A stretch of 11,882 bases of DNA from Pseudomonadota bacterium (GTDB lineage Bacteria > Desulfobacterota > Syntrophobacteria > Syntrophobacterales > Syntrophobacteraceae), in the NCBI GenBank assembly GCA_023416335.1, contig JAEZHY010000048.1, positions 1 through 11,882 on the forward strand. Direction: 5' to 3'. Of the stretch, positions 1-6,448 are shown one piece after another; position 1 is the stretch's first letter, and every line of letters begins with the position of its first letter. A program made the translations under genes and the position numbers. The notes beneath the pieces are model-generated. The model saw only the letters and a program-made list of their open reading frames with translations, was not told where the DNA came from and did not search any database.

Positions 1-324
1 GCCCTGATGTACACGGCCAGAGGCGGTTATCCTCAACTCGCAGAACTCCTTCTCTCCAGGGGCGCAAAGCTCGAAATCAAGGACCAGTTCGGCAGAACAG
101 CCCTGACCGTTGCCACCATTTACGGAAACTATGACATGGTTCGGCTGCTGGTCGCAGCGGGAGCTAACGTACACGTGAAGGACATTCACGATATGAAGCC
201 CATCGTCTATGCGTCCGCCCTGGACAGGGGAGACATATACAAGGTACTCCAGGCAGCGATGGCGAGGAAGCCCGCAAACGGGAATAATGTATCTTTCAGG
301 CGGGCTCCGCAGCAGGGGCTCTAA
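1..324 (+). CDS. Ankyrin-repeat protein, C-terminal end (5' truncated by the window)
   Basis: The frame is open from base 1 and ends at TAA 322-324, so only the last ~107 codons are present. The protein shows ankyrin repeats. The first begins at the window edge with the TALMYTA-type turn (here ALMYTARGGY), followed by LAELLLSRGAKLE. The second is GRTALTVATIYGNYDMVRLLVAAGANV. A third, degenerate one is KPIVYASALDRGDIYKVLQAA. Ankyrin repeats stack as helix-loop-helix units and serve protein-protein binding; no catalytic domain is visible. The last ~20 residues are a polar tail. The ATG at 7 lies inside a repeat and is unlikely to be the real start. The PilZ gene follows after 11 nt, suggesting cotranscription. 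The partner and the cell location cannot be told from this fragment. Confidence 0.85.
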   Translation, partial: ALMYTARGGYPQLAELLLSRGAKLEIKDQFGRTALTVATIYGNYDMVRLLVAAGANVHVKDIHDMKPIVYASALDRGDIYKVLQAAMARKPANGNNVSFRRAPQQGL

Positions 325-335
325 AGAGAATACTT

Positions 336-704
336 ATGGAGAGTCGCATTCAGGAAAGAAGGCGCAAAGAGCGTTTTATTGTAAATTGGCCCGGTACGCT
401 CATCTGCCTTTTTCCCAATTATGAAGAAGAAGTTCGGGTCAAGGTGTCGGAAATCTCGGCAACCGGCGCTCGGCTCGAACTTGAGAACCTCAAGGTCGGA
501 CCCTATCATATCGTTGTTGGAAGCGATTCGAGCAGATTCACTCTGAAACTGAACCTGCCCGACGGGACCGTCTCCACACCGATCAGGATAGTCTGGTACA
601 GCATGGATGAAGGGAAACGGCACTTCAATATTGGGGTGCTGTTCCCCCAGTTGACCGGAACCGGCCTTAACGCAATCGAAAAAGTTTTGAACGAACGTGA
701 GTAA
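336..704 (+). CDS. PilZ-domain protein (candidate c-di-GMP receptor)
   Basis: This is a 122-aa single-domain protein. PilZ domains bind c-di-GMP through an N-terminal RxxxR motif and a (D/N)xSxxG motif on the first beta strands. Here R9-R-K-E-R13 supplies the first, and EISATG (E39, S41, G44) is at the place of the second, with Glu instead of Asp/Asn. The rest (ARLELENL, then a beta-rich stretch and a final helix LNAIEKVLNERE) fits the six-stranded barrel plus C-terminal helix. The ATG at 336 has a weak GAGA purine run about 6 nt upstream (326-329). It lies 11 nt after the ankyrin gene and 23 nt before the phosphatase gene. No signal peptide or membrane segment is present, so it is cytoplasmic. 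c-di-GMP binding is probable but not certain because of the Glu substitution. It may control motility or surface polysaccharide through a partner. Confidence 0.82.
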   Translation: MESRIQERRRKERFIVNWPGTLICLFPNYEEEVRVKVSEISATGARLELENLKVGPYHIVVGSDSSRFTLKLNLPDGTVSTPIRIVWYSMDEGKRHFNIGVLFPQLTGTGLNAIEKVLNERE

Positions 705-727
705 TCGCCGAGGTTAGACGTTTCACT

Positions 728-1393
728 TTGGCCACAATGCACTTCGAAGCCGTTTTGTTCGACCTTGATGGGACGCTCCTGGATACGATCCAGGATCTGG
801 CGGATTCCATGAACGAGACTCTCGGGCATTTCGGTTTTCCCCTCCACAAAATGGAGCAGTACAAGTACTTCATCGGCAACGGAATGGAGAACTTGGTCAG
901 GCGATCCCTCCCGGAAACGGCTGCACAAAATCCCGTCATTTATTCCGACTGCCTGAGCACGATGCGCCGGATTTACGGCGCGAAAGCGGACAAAAGCACC
1001 CGCCCCTATCCGGGTATCCCAGAACTGCTGGACCAACTGTCCGACCGCAGGATCAAGATGAGTATTCTCTCCAACAAGCCGGACGACCTTACCCAAAAAG
1101 TGGTCGTAAAATTTCTGGCAAAGTGGCGTTTCGAGGCAGTAATGGGCGAACGTCCGCCGACCCCGAGAAAACCGGACCCGACTTCCGCCATTGGAATCGC
1201 TCATCAACTCGCAATCCATCCGGAAAAGTTCATCTACCTCGGAGACACCTCAACGGATATGGAAACCGCAACCGGGGCGGGAATGTACGCAGTCGGAGCG
1301 CTCTGGGGATTTCGGGACGCAGAGGAACTGGTTGCGAGCGGTGCCAGGAAACTCATCGAGAGCCCTTCCGAACTTCTCTCTCTATTAGGGTGA
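728..1393 (+). CDS. HAD-superfamily hydrolase, phosphoglycolate phosphatase-like
   Basis: This 221-aa cytoplasmic phosphatase belongs to the Gph/PGP branch of the HAD family. All four HAD motifs are visible: motif I FDLDGTLLDT (nucleophile D12, acid/base D14), motif II SILSNKP (S105), motif III PRKPDP (K138) and motif IV YLGDTSTDME (D163, D167). Between motifs I and II lies a helical cap domain (about residues 20-90). Length matches bacterial Gph (about 220-250 aa). Gph removes phosphate from 2-phosphoglycolate arising from DNA repair or oxygenase side reactions. Relatives act on other small phosphates or pyrophosphate, so the substrate is inferred only. The start is uncertain: TTG 728 lies 14 nt after GAGG (710-713), while ATG 737 gives a protein three residues shorter that still holds motif I. 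It is probably cotranscribed with the PilZ gene. Confidence 0.86.
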   Translation: MATMHFEAVLFDLDGTLLDTIQDLADSMNETLGHFGFPLHKMEQYKYFIGNGMENLVRRSLPETAAQNPVIYSDCLSTMRRIYGAKADKSTRPYPGIPELLDQLSDRRIKMSILSNKPDDLTQKVVVKFLAKWRFEAVMGERPPTPRKPDPTSAIGIAHQLAIHPEKFIYLGDTSTDMETATGAGMYAVGALWGFRDAEELVASGARKLIESPSELLSLLG

Positions 1394-1456
1394 CGTCAGG
1401 CAATTTTGCCGGAGAATTCCCAAATATGGCGACTTTACTTGAATTCTCACTTCGAA

Positions 1457-1470
1457 TGGATAATTATCCA
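1457..1470. promoter_or_regulatory. 14-bp perfect palindrome, candidate operator of hicBA
   Basis: TGGATAATTATCCA reads identically on both strands. It sits about 75 bp upstream of the hicB start. A -10-like TAGAAT (1472-1477) follows immediately, and a TTGAAT (1439-1444) lies 12 bp upstream of the palindrome. The palindrome would therefore overlap or adjoin any sigma-70 promoter for the pair, as toxin-antitoxin operators usually do. The promoter assignment is weak because no -35/-10 pair has both good sequence and ideal spacing. The symmetry itself is directly visible. Confidence 0.45.
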
Positions 1471-1506
1471 CTAGAATAGACATATCTCGAGCCTGGTATG
1501 AATTCG

Positions 1507-1523
1507 GCCGGCATTCAGCCGGC
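1507..1523. promoter_or_regulatory. Paired GCCGGC palindromes upstream of hicB
   Basis: GCCGGC occurs at 1507-1512 and again at 1518-1523. Each copy is self-palindromic and their centres are 11 bp apart, one helical turn. The same bases can form a 6-bp hairpin with an ATTCA loop in RNA. The element ends 7 nt before the hicB ribosome binding site (GGAGAG, 1531-1536). It could be a second DNA operator or a leader hairpin affecting hicB translation. Confidence 0.35.
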
Positions 1524-1543
1524 TCAACATGGAGAGATCTTTC

Positions 1544-1756
1544 ATGTACATGGAATACACTGCAATCGTGAAGCAGGATGGGGACTGGTGGGTAGGCTGG
1601 ATAGAGGAAGTCCCCGGAGTAAATTGTCAGGAACGCTCTCTTGAAGAACTCAAGGAAAGCTTGAGGGAAACCTTGATTGAAGCCCTAGCTTTCAATCGTG
1701 GGGAAGCTTTATCCGCAGCCGGAGTTGATTTCCAGGAAATAAAGATCGCAATATGA
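1544..1756 (+). CDS. hicB: HicB-family antitoxin, short form
   Basis: This 70-aa protein has the HicB partial RNase-H-like fold: MEYTAIVKQDGDWWVGWIEE, then VPGVN, then an amphipathic helix SLEELKESLRETLIEAL. HicB neutralises the mRNA interferase HicA by direct binding. The gene order is antitoxin first, overlapping hicA by four bases (1753-1756), which implies translational coupling. I chose ATG 1544 because GGAGAG (1531-1536) sits 7 nt upstream; the earlier in-frame ATG 1529 overlaps that site. ATG 1550 is a further option. The protein ends right after the HicB domain (FQEIKIAI). It lacks the C-terminal helix-turn-helix or ribbon-helix-helix found in long HicB proteins, so direct autorepression is doubtful. 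The family assignment is firm; activity as an antitoxin is inferred from the pairing. Confidence 0.85.
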   Translation: MYMEYTAIVKQDGDWWVGWIEEVPGVNCQERSLEELKESLRETLIEALAFNRGEALSAAGVDFQEIKIAI

Positions 1757-1944
1757 AAAGGAGCGAACTTCTCAAGCACCTAAAGTCAAACAACTGTCAA
1801 CTTCTCAGAGAGGGAGGACGCCACTCTTGGTGGTGGAACCCCGAAACGAACAGGAGGTCGGCCGTTCCAAGGCACTCTGAAATCAGCGATATCCTCGCCA
1901 AAAAAATCTGCAAAGATCTCGGCATTCAAATTATCAAGAATTGA
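1753..1944 (+). CDS. hicA: HicA-family mRNA interferase toxin
   Basis: This 63-aa protein has the double-stranded-RNA-binding-like HicA fold. It opens with MKRSELLKHLKSNN, then a strand with the signature GGRHSWWW, which carries the conserved catalytic histidine H24, then VPRHSEI and a final helix ILAKKICKDLGI. HicA toxins cleave mRNA independently of the ribosome and slow growth until HicB binds them. The catalytic His, the length and the C-terminal helix are intact, so nothing suggests a dead toxin. It overlaps the upstream hicB gene by four bases. By eye, base composition is more A/T-rich than the flanking metabolic genes, consistent with acquisition as a mobile toxin-antitoxin cassette. 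No integrase, att site or transposon end was seen around it. Confidence 0.88.
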   Translation: MKRSELLKHLKSNNCQLLREGGRHSWWWNPETNRRSAVPRHSEISDILAKKICKDLGIQIIKN

Positions 1945-1963
1945 ATAACATGTTCCCCCTCCG

Positions 1964-1987
1964 CTCAGGACACTCGTGTTGTCCGAG
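1964..1987 (+). other. Bulged hairpin downstream of hicA
   Basis: CTC-A-GGACA (1964-1972) can pair with TGTCC-GAG (1980-1987), giving an eight-pair stem with one bulged A and a seven-base loop. It begins 20 nt after the hicA stop. No T-run follows, so it is not a textbook intrinsic terminator. It may stabilise the hicBA mRNA 3' end or be chance. Confidence 0.3.
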
Positions 1988-2050
1988 CTATGCGGTCTCC
2001 AAATCTCCCATTCATATTGCTGAACGCCTCTGGCGACTTATTTTAAAGTA

Positions 2051-2089
2051 TCCCGAAAAGACACGTGCAATTCGGGACTTTCGTTTTTC
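2051..2089 (+). terminator. Candidate intrinsic terminator between hicA and the thiolase gene
   Basis: TCCCGAA (2051-2057) is the reverse complement of TTCGGGA (2071-2077). The 13-nt loop contains CACGTG. The stem is followed by a T-rich run CTTTCGTTTTTCT (2078-2090). It would end hicBA transcripts about 100 nt after hicA. It lies only 30 nt before the thiolase start, so any thiolase promoter must be upstream and read through it or overlap it. Alternatively it could be a 5'-leader element of the beta-oxidation operon. The large loop lowers confidence. Confidence 0.5.
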
Positions 2090-2119
2090 TGATTCGAACT
2101 CTATTTGGGACATCAAAAG

Positions 2120-3418
2120 ATGTTGATGCAGCTGAGTGATTATTCTCCCGTCGTCGTCGCGGGCTGTCGAACACCCTTTCTGCGAGCGGGAACCGATTTC
2201 AGGGATTTGTTCTCTTACGACCTTGCGAGGATAGCCCTCAAGGGCGTTATCGATAAAGCCAATTTGCCTGTTCGGGAAATCGAACACATACTTTTCGGCT
2301 GTGTGCTGAACGAACCCCGCACGAGCAATGTTGCACGGGAAGCGCTCATCGGGGCAAACCTTCCGCTTGGAATTCCGGCGCATACGGTAACGATGGCCTG
2401 CATATCGGGAGGCCAGGCGATTTCACAGGGCGCGGGGCTGATTGCATGCGGCCAGGCGGACACGGTCATTGCGGGCGGCACCGAGAGTCTGAGTAATATC
2501 CCTATCCTGATCAGGCGCCCCCTCAGGCGCAAACTGATGGACATGCGCAGGCTCAAGACGCCGCTCGACTGGATCAAATGGGCAGCCGGACTGCGCCCCC
2601 GTTACTTTCTTCCCGAGATCCCCGAGGTAGCGGAGTTTTCCAATAGCTTAACCATGGGACAGTATTCGGACAGGATGTCCGCTCACTGGGGCGTCGGCAG
2701 GGAAGAGCAGGACCGGTACGCATTGAGATCACATACCCTTGCTGCGAAAGCGACCGAAGAAGATCTTTTTTCGGATGAAATCGTACCCGTTCAGATTCCG
2801 CCGAGATTTAAGACCGTGAAGGTTGACAACGGGATCAGGGGTGACAGTACACTGGAGAGGCTGGCGAAACTCCCTCCGGCTTTTCATTTCCCGTTCGGTA
2901 CGGCGACGGCGGGGAACTCTTCCTTCCTGAGCGACGGAGGTGCCGCAGTCCTGCTCATGTCTTACAAGAAGGCACGCGAGCTGGAATATAGACCTCTTGC
3001 CCGCATTCTCGGGTTCACGTTCCACGGGTCCGATCCTTACGACGAACTGCTGCTCGGTCCCGCTTACGCGATTCCAAAACTGCTGAACAAAACAGGAGTA
3101 GCTCTCTCTTCAATAGACGTATTCGAATTCCACGAAGCCTTTGCAGGGCAGGTTCTATCAACCATTCGCGCTCTGGACAGCGAAGCATTCGCGCGCGACA
3201 AACTCGGAATGCAATCGAAGGTCGGCGAAGTCAATATGGAGAGGCTGAATACGCGAGGGGGATCGCTTTCCATCGGTCATCCCTTCGGTGCGACGGGCAT
3301 CCGACTCCTGATCAGCTGCTGCAACCGGCTGAGAGATGAAAACGGGAACCTCGGCATGGTAGCCAGTTGTGCGGCGGGGGGACTGGGCCATGCAATGCTG
3401 ATCGAGCGTCTGAGCTAA
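2120..3418 (+). CDS. fadI: Acetyl-CoA C-acyltransferase (3-ketoacyl-CoA thiolase, FadI/HADHB type)
   Basis: This 432-aa thiolase performs the last step of fatty acid beta-oxidation, cleaving 3-ketoacyl-CoA with CoA to acetyl-CoA and a shortened acyl-CoA. Catalytic landmarks are all present: nucleophile C94 (TMACISGGQA), H338 in FHEAFAGQ, H387 in GGSLSIGHPFGATG, and C417 in CAAGGLG. The HEAF and GGSLSIGHPFGATG wording is typical of the HADHB/FadI branch; most biosynthetic thiolases have NEAF instead. Length fits FadI (about 436 aa). ATG 2120 has GGGA (2107-2110) 9 nt upstream. ATG 2126 is also possible; a TTG at 2105 would remove that ribosome site. The hydratase/dehydrogenase gene follows after 11 nt, as in E. 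coli fadIJ. In an anaerobe this pair could oxidise fatty acids or work in reverse. That it belongs to the trifunctional complex is an inference from the pairing and branch motifs. Confidence 0.9.
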   Translation: MLMQLSDYSPVVVAGCRTPFLRAGTDFRDLFSYDLARIALKGVIDKANLPVREIEHILFGCVLNEPRTSNVAREALIGANLPLGIPAHTVTMACISGGQAISQGAGLIACGQADTVIAGGTESLSNIPILIRRPLRRKLMDMRRLKTPLDWIKWAAGLRPRYFLPEIPEVAEFSNSLTMGQYSDRMSAHWGVGREEQDRYALRSHTLAAKATEEDLFSDEIVPVQIPPRFKTVKVDNGIRGDSTLERLAKLPPAFHFPFGTATAGNSSFLSDGGAAVLLMSYKKARELEYRPLARILGFTFHGSDPYDELLLGPAYAIPKLLNKTGVALSSIDVFEFHEAFAGQVLSTIRALDSEAFARDKLGMQSKVGEVNMERLNTRGGSLSIGHPFGATGIRLLISCCNRLRDENGNLGMVASCAAGGLGHAMLIERLS

Positions 3419-3429
3419 GAGGAATTCAA

Positions 3430-5586
3430 ATGGAGTATTTCAACCTGGAACGGCACGAAGACGGAATCCTTTTCGCGTTTTTGAACAATCCTCGCGACAG
3501 GATGAATACACTTTCCGAACCCGTTATTTCCGAACTTGAGGAAATACTGGACGGAATAGAAACGGACCATTTCGCCAAAGCATTCGTCCTGATCAGTTCC
3601 AAGACGGACAACTTCATTGTTGGAGCGGATATCCGGATCTTTGACGAGATGACCGATCCAGTTCAGGCGGCAGTTGTCATTAACCGCATTCATGCCGTTT
3701 ACAATCGCATCTCAAACCTCCAGTTTCCGGCTATAGCGGCAATAAACGGTCCCTGCCTGGGCGGCGGACTGGAACTGGCGTTGGCATGTCATTTCAGGAT
3801 TGCAACGGATTCGGCCAAGACAGTCCTGGGACTTCCCGAGATCAAGCTCGGCCTGATTCCGGCCGCAGGCGGAACGCAGCGACTGACGCGTCGGGCGGGA
3901 GTCCGCAAGGCGCTCCCGCTCATGCTGGCCGGAAAAACTCTCAATCCTTTCCAGGCAAGGTCCCTGGGGTTGGTGGACCTAATCGTTTTCCCGGGAGATC
4001 TGACGGGCACGGTCAAGAGGAGCGTTCCGTTTCTGAGAAAGAAATTCCCCCGAAAAATTTCCTATCCGCCATTCTTTTCTGTGGATTGGATCTTTCGCAA
4101 CATCTCTCCTCTGAGGCGGTACTACTTCAGCGCGGTGCGGTCGCAGGTCGCAAAACAAACGGGCGAACACTACCCTGCCCCTTTCCGACTCATTGACTGT
4201 GTGGAAGCCGGAATCGCCGGGACCATCTCCGACGGTTTCAAGACGGAAGCCGAAGCGATCGGGCCTCTTGTGCTGTCCCCTCAATCCCGCTCTCTCCGAC
4301 GTCTTTTCTTCCTTCAGACAGGCCTCAAGAAAAAGCAGTACGGCAAGGAAGAAAGAACGGTACAGGAAATAGGAGTTCTCGGAAGCGGCCTGATGGGAAC
4401 CGGGATTGCAACCGTTTCTGTTCAAAACGGGTTCCGGGTTGTATTGAAAGACGTTGCGGAACATAACCTCTCAAATAGCCTGCGCAGCATCTGGGACCAC
4501 CTGGACCGGAGAGTCCGCCGGCAGCGGCGAAACCCTGTGCAAAGGGACCGCCTCTACAGCCTTGTAATACCCACGATGAAGTACGAACAGTTGAGCCGTA
4601 CAAATATCGTGATCGAGGCGGTGTTTGAAGATCTTGCCCTCAAGCAGGAAATACTTCGTGACGTCGAGAGTCACACGTCTTCGGAGTGCATTTTTGCCTC
4701 GAATACATCCGCAATTCCCATCCGGCGGATCGCCGAAGCGTCCGCCCGCCCGGAAAACGTTATCGGAATGCATTACTTCTCGCCCGTTCCCAAGATGCCG
4801 CTGCTGGAGATCGCAGTTGCCGAGAAATCGGCCGACTGGGTCCTGGCGACGGCTGTTTCGGTCGGGCGAAGGCAAGGCAAGTCCGTGATCGTTGTTAAGG
4901 ATGGACCGGGCTTTTACACCACACGCATCTTGATGCCTTTTGTCCTGGAAGGGATCAGACTCCTCGAAGAAGGTGTTTCTGTGCGGGATGTAGACCGGGC
5001 AATGACCGGCTTCGGTTTCCCCGTTGGACCTCTTAAGCTGTTGGATGAGGTTGGAATCGACGTTGCGGTTCACATCGTCAATGAAATGGCGGATTTCTTT
5101 TCCATTCGAGGCCTCAATCCGCCTGCTGCCCTGGATGAAGTACTGAAACTGGGATTTGCGGGGAGGAAAAAAGGTGCCGGCTTTTATCTGTACGAGCAGA
5201 AGTTCACTGATAAACTGCCGATTATGCGCGCCCATGAGAGGCCTGAGAACCCCAGGATCTATCGCCTCTTTGGTGGAGACGGCAAAAAACCCGTTGATAC
5301 CTCCGAAATTCAGAAACGGCTCACATTCCTTATGCTCAACGAGGCAGCTTTGTGCCTCCAGGAAAATATTATCGCCGGGCCCGAGGATGGGGATTTAGGG
5401 GCCGTGCTCGGACTCGGGTTCCCGCCCTTTTTGGGGGGACCGTTCTATTACCTTGATTCAACCGGTATAGGCTGGACCGTTTCCGAGATGGAAAAACTTG
5501 CCTCCGCCCTGGGGCCGAGGTTCCAGCCCGCTCCGATATTGCTCCAGATGGCCGATCGACAGGAGAAGTTCTACAGAAACGCATGA
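3430..5586 (+). CDS. fadJ: Bifunctional enoyl-CoA hydratase / 3-hydroxyacyl-CoA dehydrogenase (FadJ/HADHA type)
   Basis: This 718-aa alpha subunit of the beta-oxidation complex is close in length to E. coli FadJ (714). Residues ~1-190 form the crotonase domain: oxyanion-hole motif NFIVGADIRIF, and catalytic Glu pair E115 (GGGLELALAC) and E137 (GLPEIKLGLIP). Residues ~310-490 form the NAD-binding dehydrogenase domain: GSGLMG at 318-323, IVIEAVFEDLALK, SNTSAIPI, and the catalytic His/Glu pair H448 (GMHYFSPV) and E460. Residues ~490-718 hold the helical C-terminal dehydrogenase domain (DGPGFYTTRI) and its repeat. It hydrates trans-2-enoyl-CoA and oxidises 3-hydroxyacyl-CoA with NAD+. ATG 3430 is preceded by AGAGGA 5-10 nt upstream. 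No frameshift or missing active residue was seen. It is cotranscribed with the thiolase. No clear terminator follows before the convergent cyclase gene. Confidence 0.93.
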   Translation: MEYFNLERHEDGILFAFLNNPRDRMNTLSEPVISELEEILDGIETDHFAKAFVLISSKTDNFIVGADIRIFDEMTDPVQAAVVINRIHAVYNRISNLQFPAIAAINGPCLGGGLELALACHFRIATDSAKTVLGLPEIKLGLIPAAGGTQRLTRRAGVRKALPLMLAGKTLNPFQARSLGLVDLIVFPGDLTGTVKRSVPFLRKKFPRKISYPPFFSVDWIFRNISPLRRYYFSAVRSQVAKQTGEHYPAPFRLIDCVEAGIAGTISDGFKTEAEAIGPLVLSPQSRSLRRLFFLQTGLKKKQYGKEERTVQEIGVLGSGLMGTGIATVSVQNGFRVVLKDVAEHNLSNSLRSIWDHLDRRVRRQRRNPVQRDRLYSLVIPTMKYEQLSRTNIVIEAVFEDLALKQEILRDVESHTSSECIFASNTSAIPIRRIAEASARPENVIGMHYFSPVPKMPLLEIAVAEKSADWVLATAVSVGRRQGKSVIVVKDGPGFYTTRILMPFVLEGIRLLEEGVSVRDVDRAMTGFGFPVGPLKLLDEVGIDVAVHIVNEMADFFSIRGLNPPAALDEVLKLGFAGRKKGAGFYLYEQKFTDKLPIMRAHERPENPRIYRLFGGDGKKPVDTSEIQKRLTFLMLNEAALCLQENIIAGPEDGDLGAVLGLGFPPFLGGPFYYLDSTGIGWTVSEMEKLASALGPRFQPAPILLQMADRQEKFYRNA

Positions 5587-5615
5587 AGCGACTGAATCCT
5601 CCTTTTGATGAACAA

Positions 5616-6218
5616 TCAGTCTTCTACCGTGCTTACCAAGAATTCCTGCTCCACCTTCTTGCCCTGTCTTTTGAGGTGGGAACTGTAGCGCTTGAACATC
5701 CAGAGTTCCGGGATGATTTCCGACACGATTTCCCCGTCGTCAATGACCCTGACGACGGAACTCTCCGAAACTACAACCGCTACTGAATTGGTCTGTTTTG
5801 TGATGGAAGCGGCAGCCATATGCCTGCTGCCGAGGCCCAGAGGCAGGTTTATTCCTTCTGAAAAAGCATCCAGATACCTGCAGGCGGACATGACAACTCC
5901 TTCGTCCGATACTACGAAAGCGCCGTCGAGCTGTGCCAGTTCCTTGACGGTTTCTCTCATGTCCGCATCGGAAATATGCTTCACCTCATCCGGATGCCCG
6001 TAGAGAGGGTCCAGGATCAGGTTTCGCGAATGCTTTATTACCTCTTCGGAATCCGCCACCACGAACATGGTACCGATTCTCCTGCCTTCCCGCCCTTCCC
6101 GGGCAATTTCGACCGCGAGAATAATAACCTCTTTGAGGGTATCGGGATTTATTCCTCTTTTCTCCGAACAGATCTCGCAAAACAGATCCTCCGGCATCTT
6201 CATGAAGTATCGCTCCAT
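5616..6218 (-). CDS. Stand-alone diadenylate cyclase (DisA_N domain) protein
   Basis: This 200-aa protein covers little more than a DAC (DisA_N) domain, which condenses two ATP into c-di-AMP. The DGA motif is D98-G99-A100 in QLDGAFVVSDEGVV. The second signature is GLGSRHMAAASIT (S131, R132, H133), where the usual RHR is RHM (M134). Residues 1-90 form an N-terminal helical/strand extension (VIILAVEIAREGREGRRIGTM). There is no DisA DNA-binding region, CdaA membrane helices or CdaS-like YojJ helices, so it should be soluble. ATG at 6218 has GTGGAG about 10 nt upstream on the minus strand. It runs convergent to fadJ (29 nt between stops) and divergent from the SDR-DUF2867 gene. Family is clear. 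Synthase activity is likely because catalytic Asp and the RH pair remain, but the M134 change needs testing. Confidence 0.85.
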   Translation of the reverse strand: MERYFMKMPEDLFCEICSEKRGINPDTLKEVIILAVEIAREGREGRRIGTMFVVADSEEVIKHSRNLILDPLYGHPDEVKHISDADMRETVKELAQLDGAFVVSDEGVVMSACRYLDAFSEGINLPLGLGSRHMAAASITKQTNSVAVVVSESSVVRVIDDGEIVSEIIPELWMFKRYSSHLKRQGKKVEQEFLVSTVED

Positions 6219-6448
6219 ATATGATCATCTCCACATGACTGATTTCAGTGAAAAAAGTATTCCGATTGCGGGTATTTGCATAGAACTTCGCTTCCATCTC
6301 CGCAGCCATGGCAGATTTGGAAATACCCTCAAATCAATCGGGCATTTATAACGATAACGGCTTATATTTATAGACTTGGGATTTGGCCTCCCCCGTCCGA
6401 CAAACGCAAAACAGGCCGTAATTAAAAACATAATCATCGGGAGCACCA
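6219..6448. other. Divergent intergenic region with a 10-bp near-perfect inverted repeat
   Basis: These 230 bp separate the minus-strand cyclase gene and the plus-strand SDR-DUF2867 gene and must hold both promoters. GGGTATTTGC (6270-6279) is mirrored by GGAAATACCC (6319-6328), nine of ten positions matching with a 39-bp gap. An A/T-rich stretch with TATAAC (6347-6352) and TTATATTTATAG (6361-6372) could hold -10 elements, but I found no convincing -35/-10 pair. A short open frame on the minus strand (6225-6449) lacks codon character and homology features and is not called. Confidence 0.4.

Noticed and set aside
506..1219. Long minus-strand open frame (237 codons) opposite the PilZ and HAD genes
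   Set aside because: It is antisense to two genes with clear family motifs and shows no domain of its own; a by-product of G+C-rich codon use.
1941..2126. Small plus-strand open frame between hicA and the thiolase
   Set aside because: It overlaps the hicA stop and runs through the terminator-like hairpin into the thiolase start; no protein features.
4471..5235. Minus-strand open frame of 254 codons inside fadJ
   Set aside because: It is fully antisense to the conserved dehydrogenase domain and has no ribosome site or recognisable motif.
5587..5621. Bidirectional terminator between fadJ and the cyclase gene
   Set aside because: Only GACTGA/TCAGTC with a 20-nt loop is present and no T-run; too weak to call.
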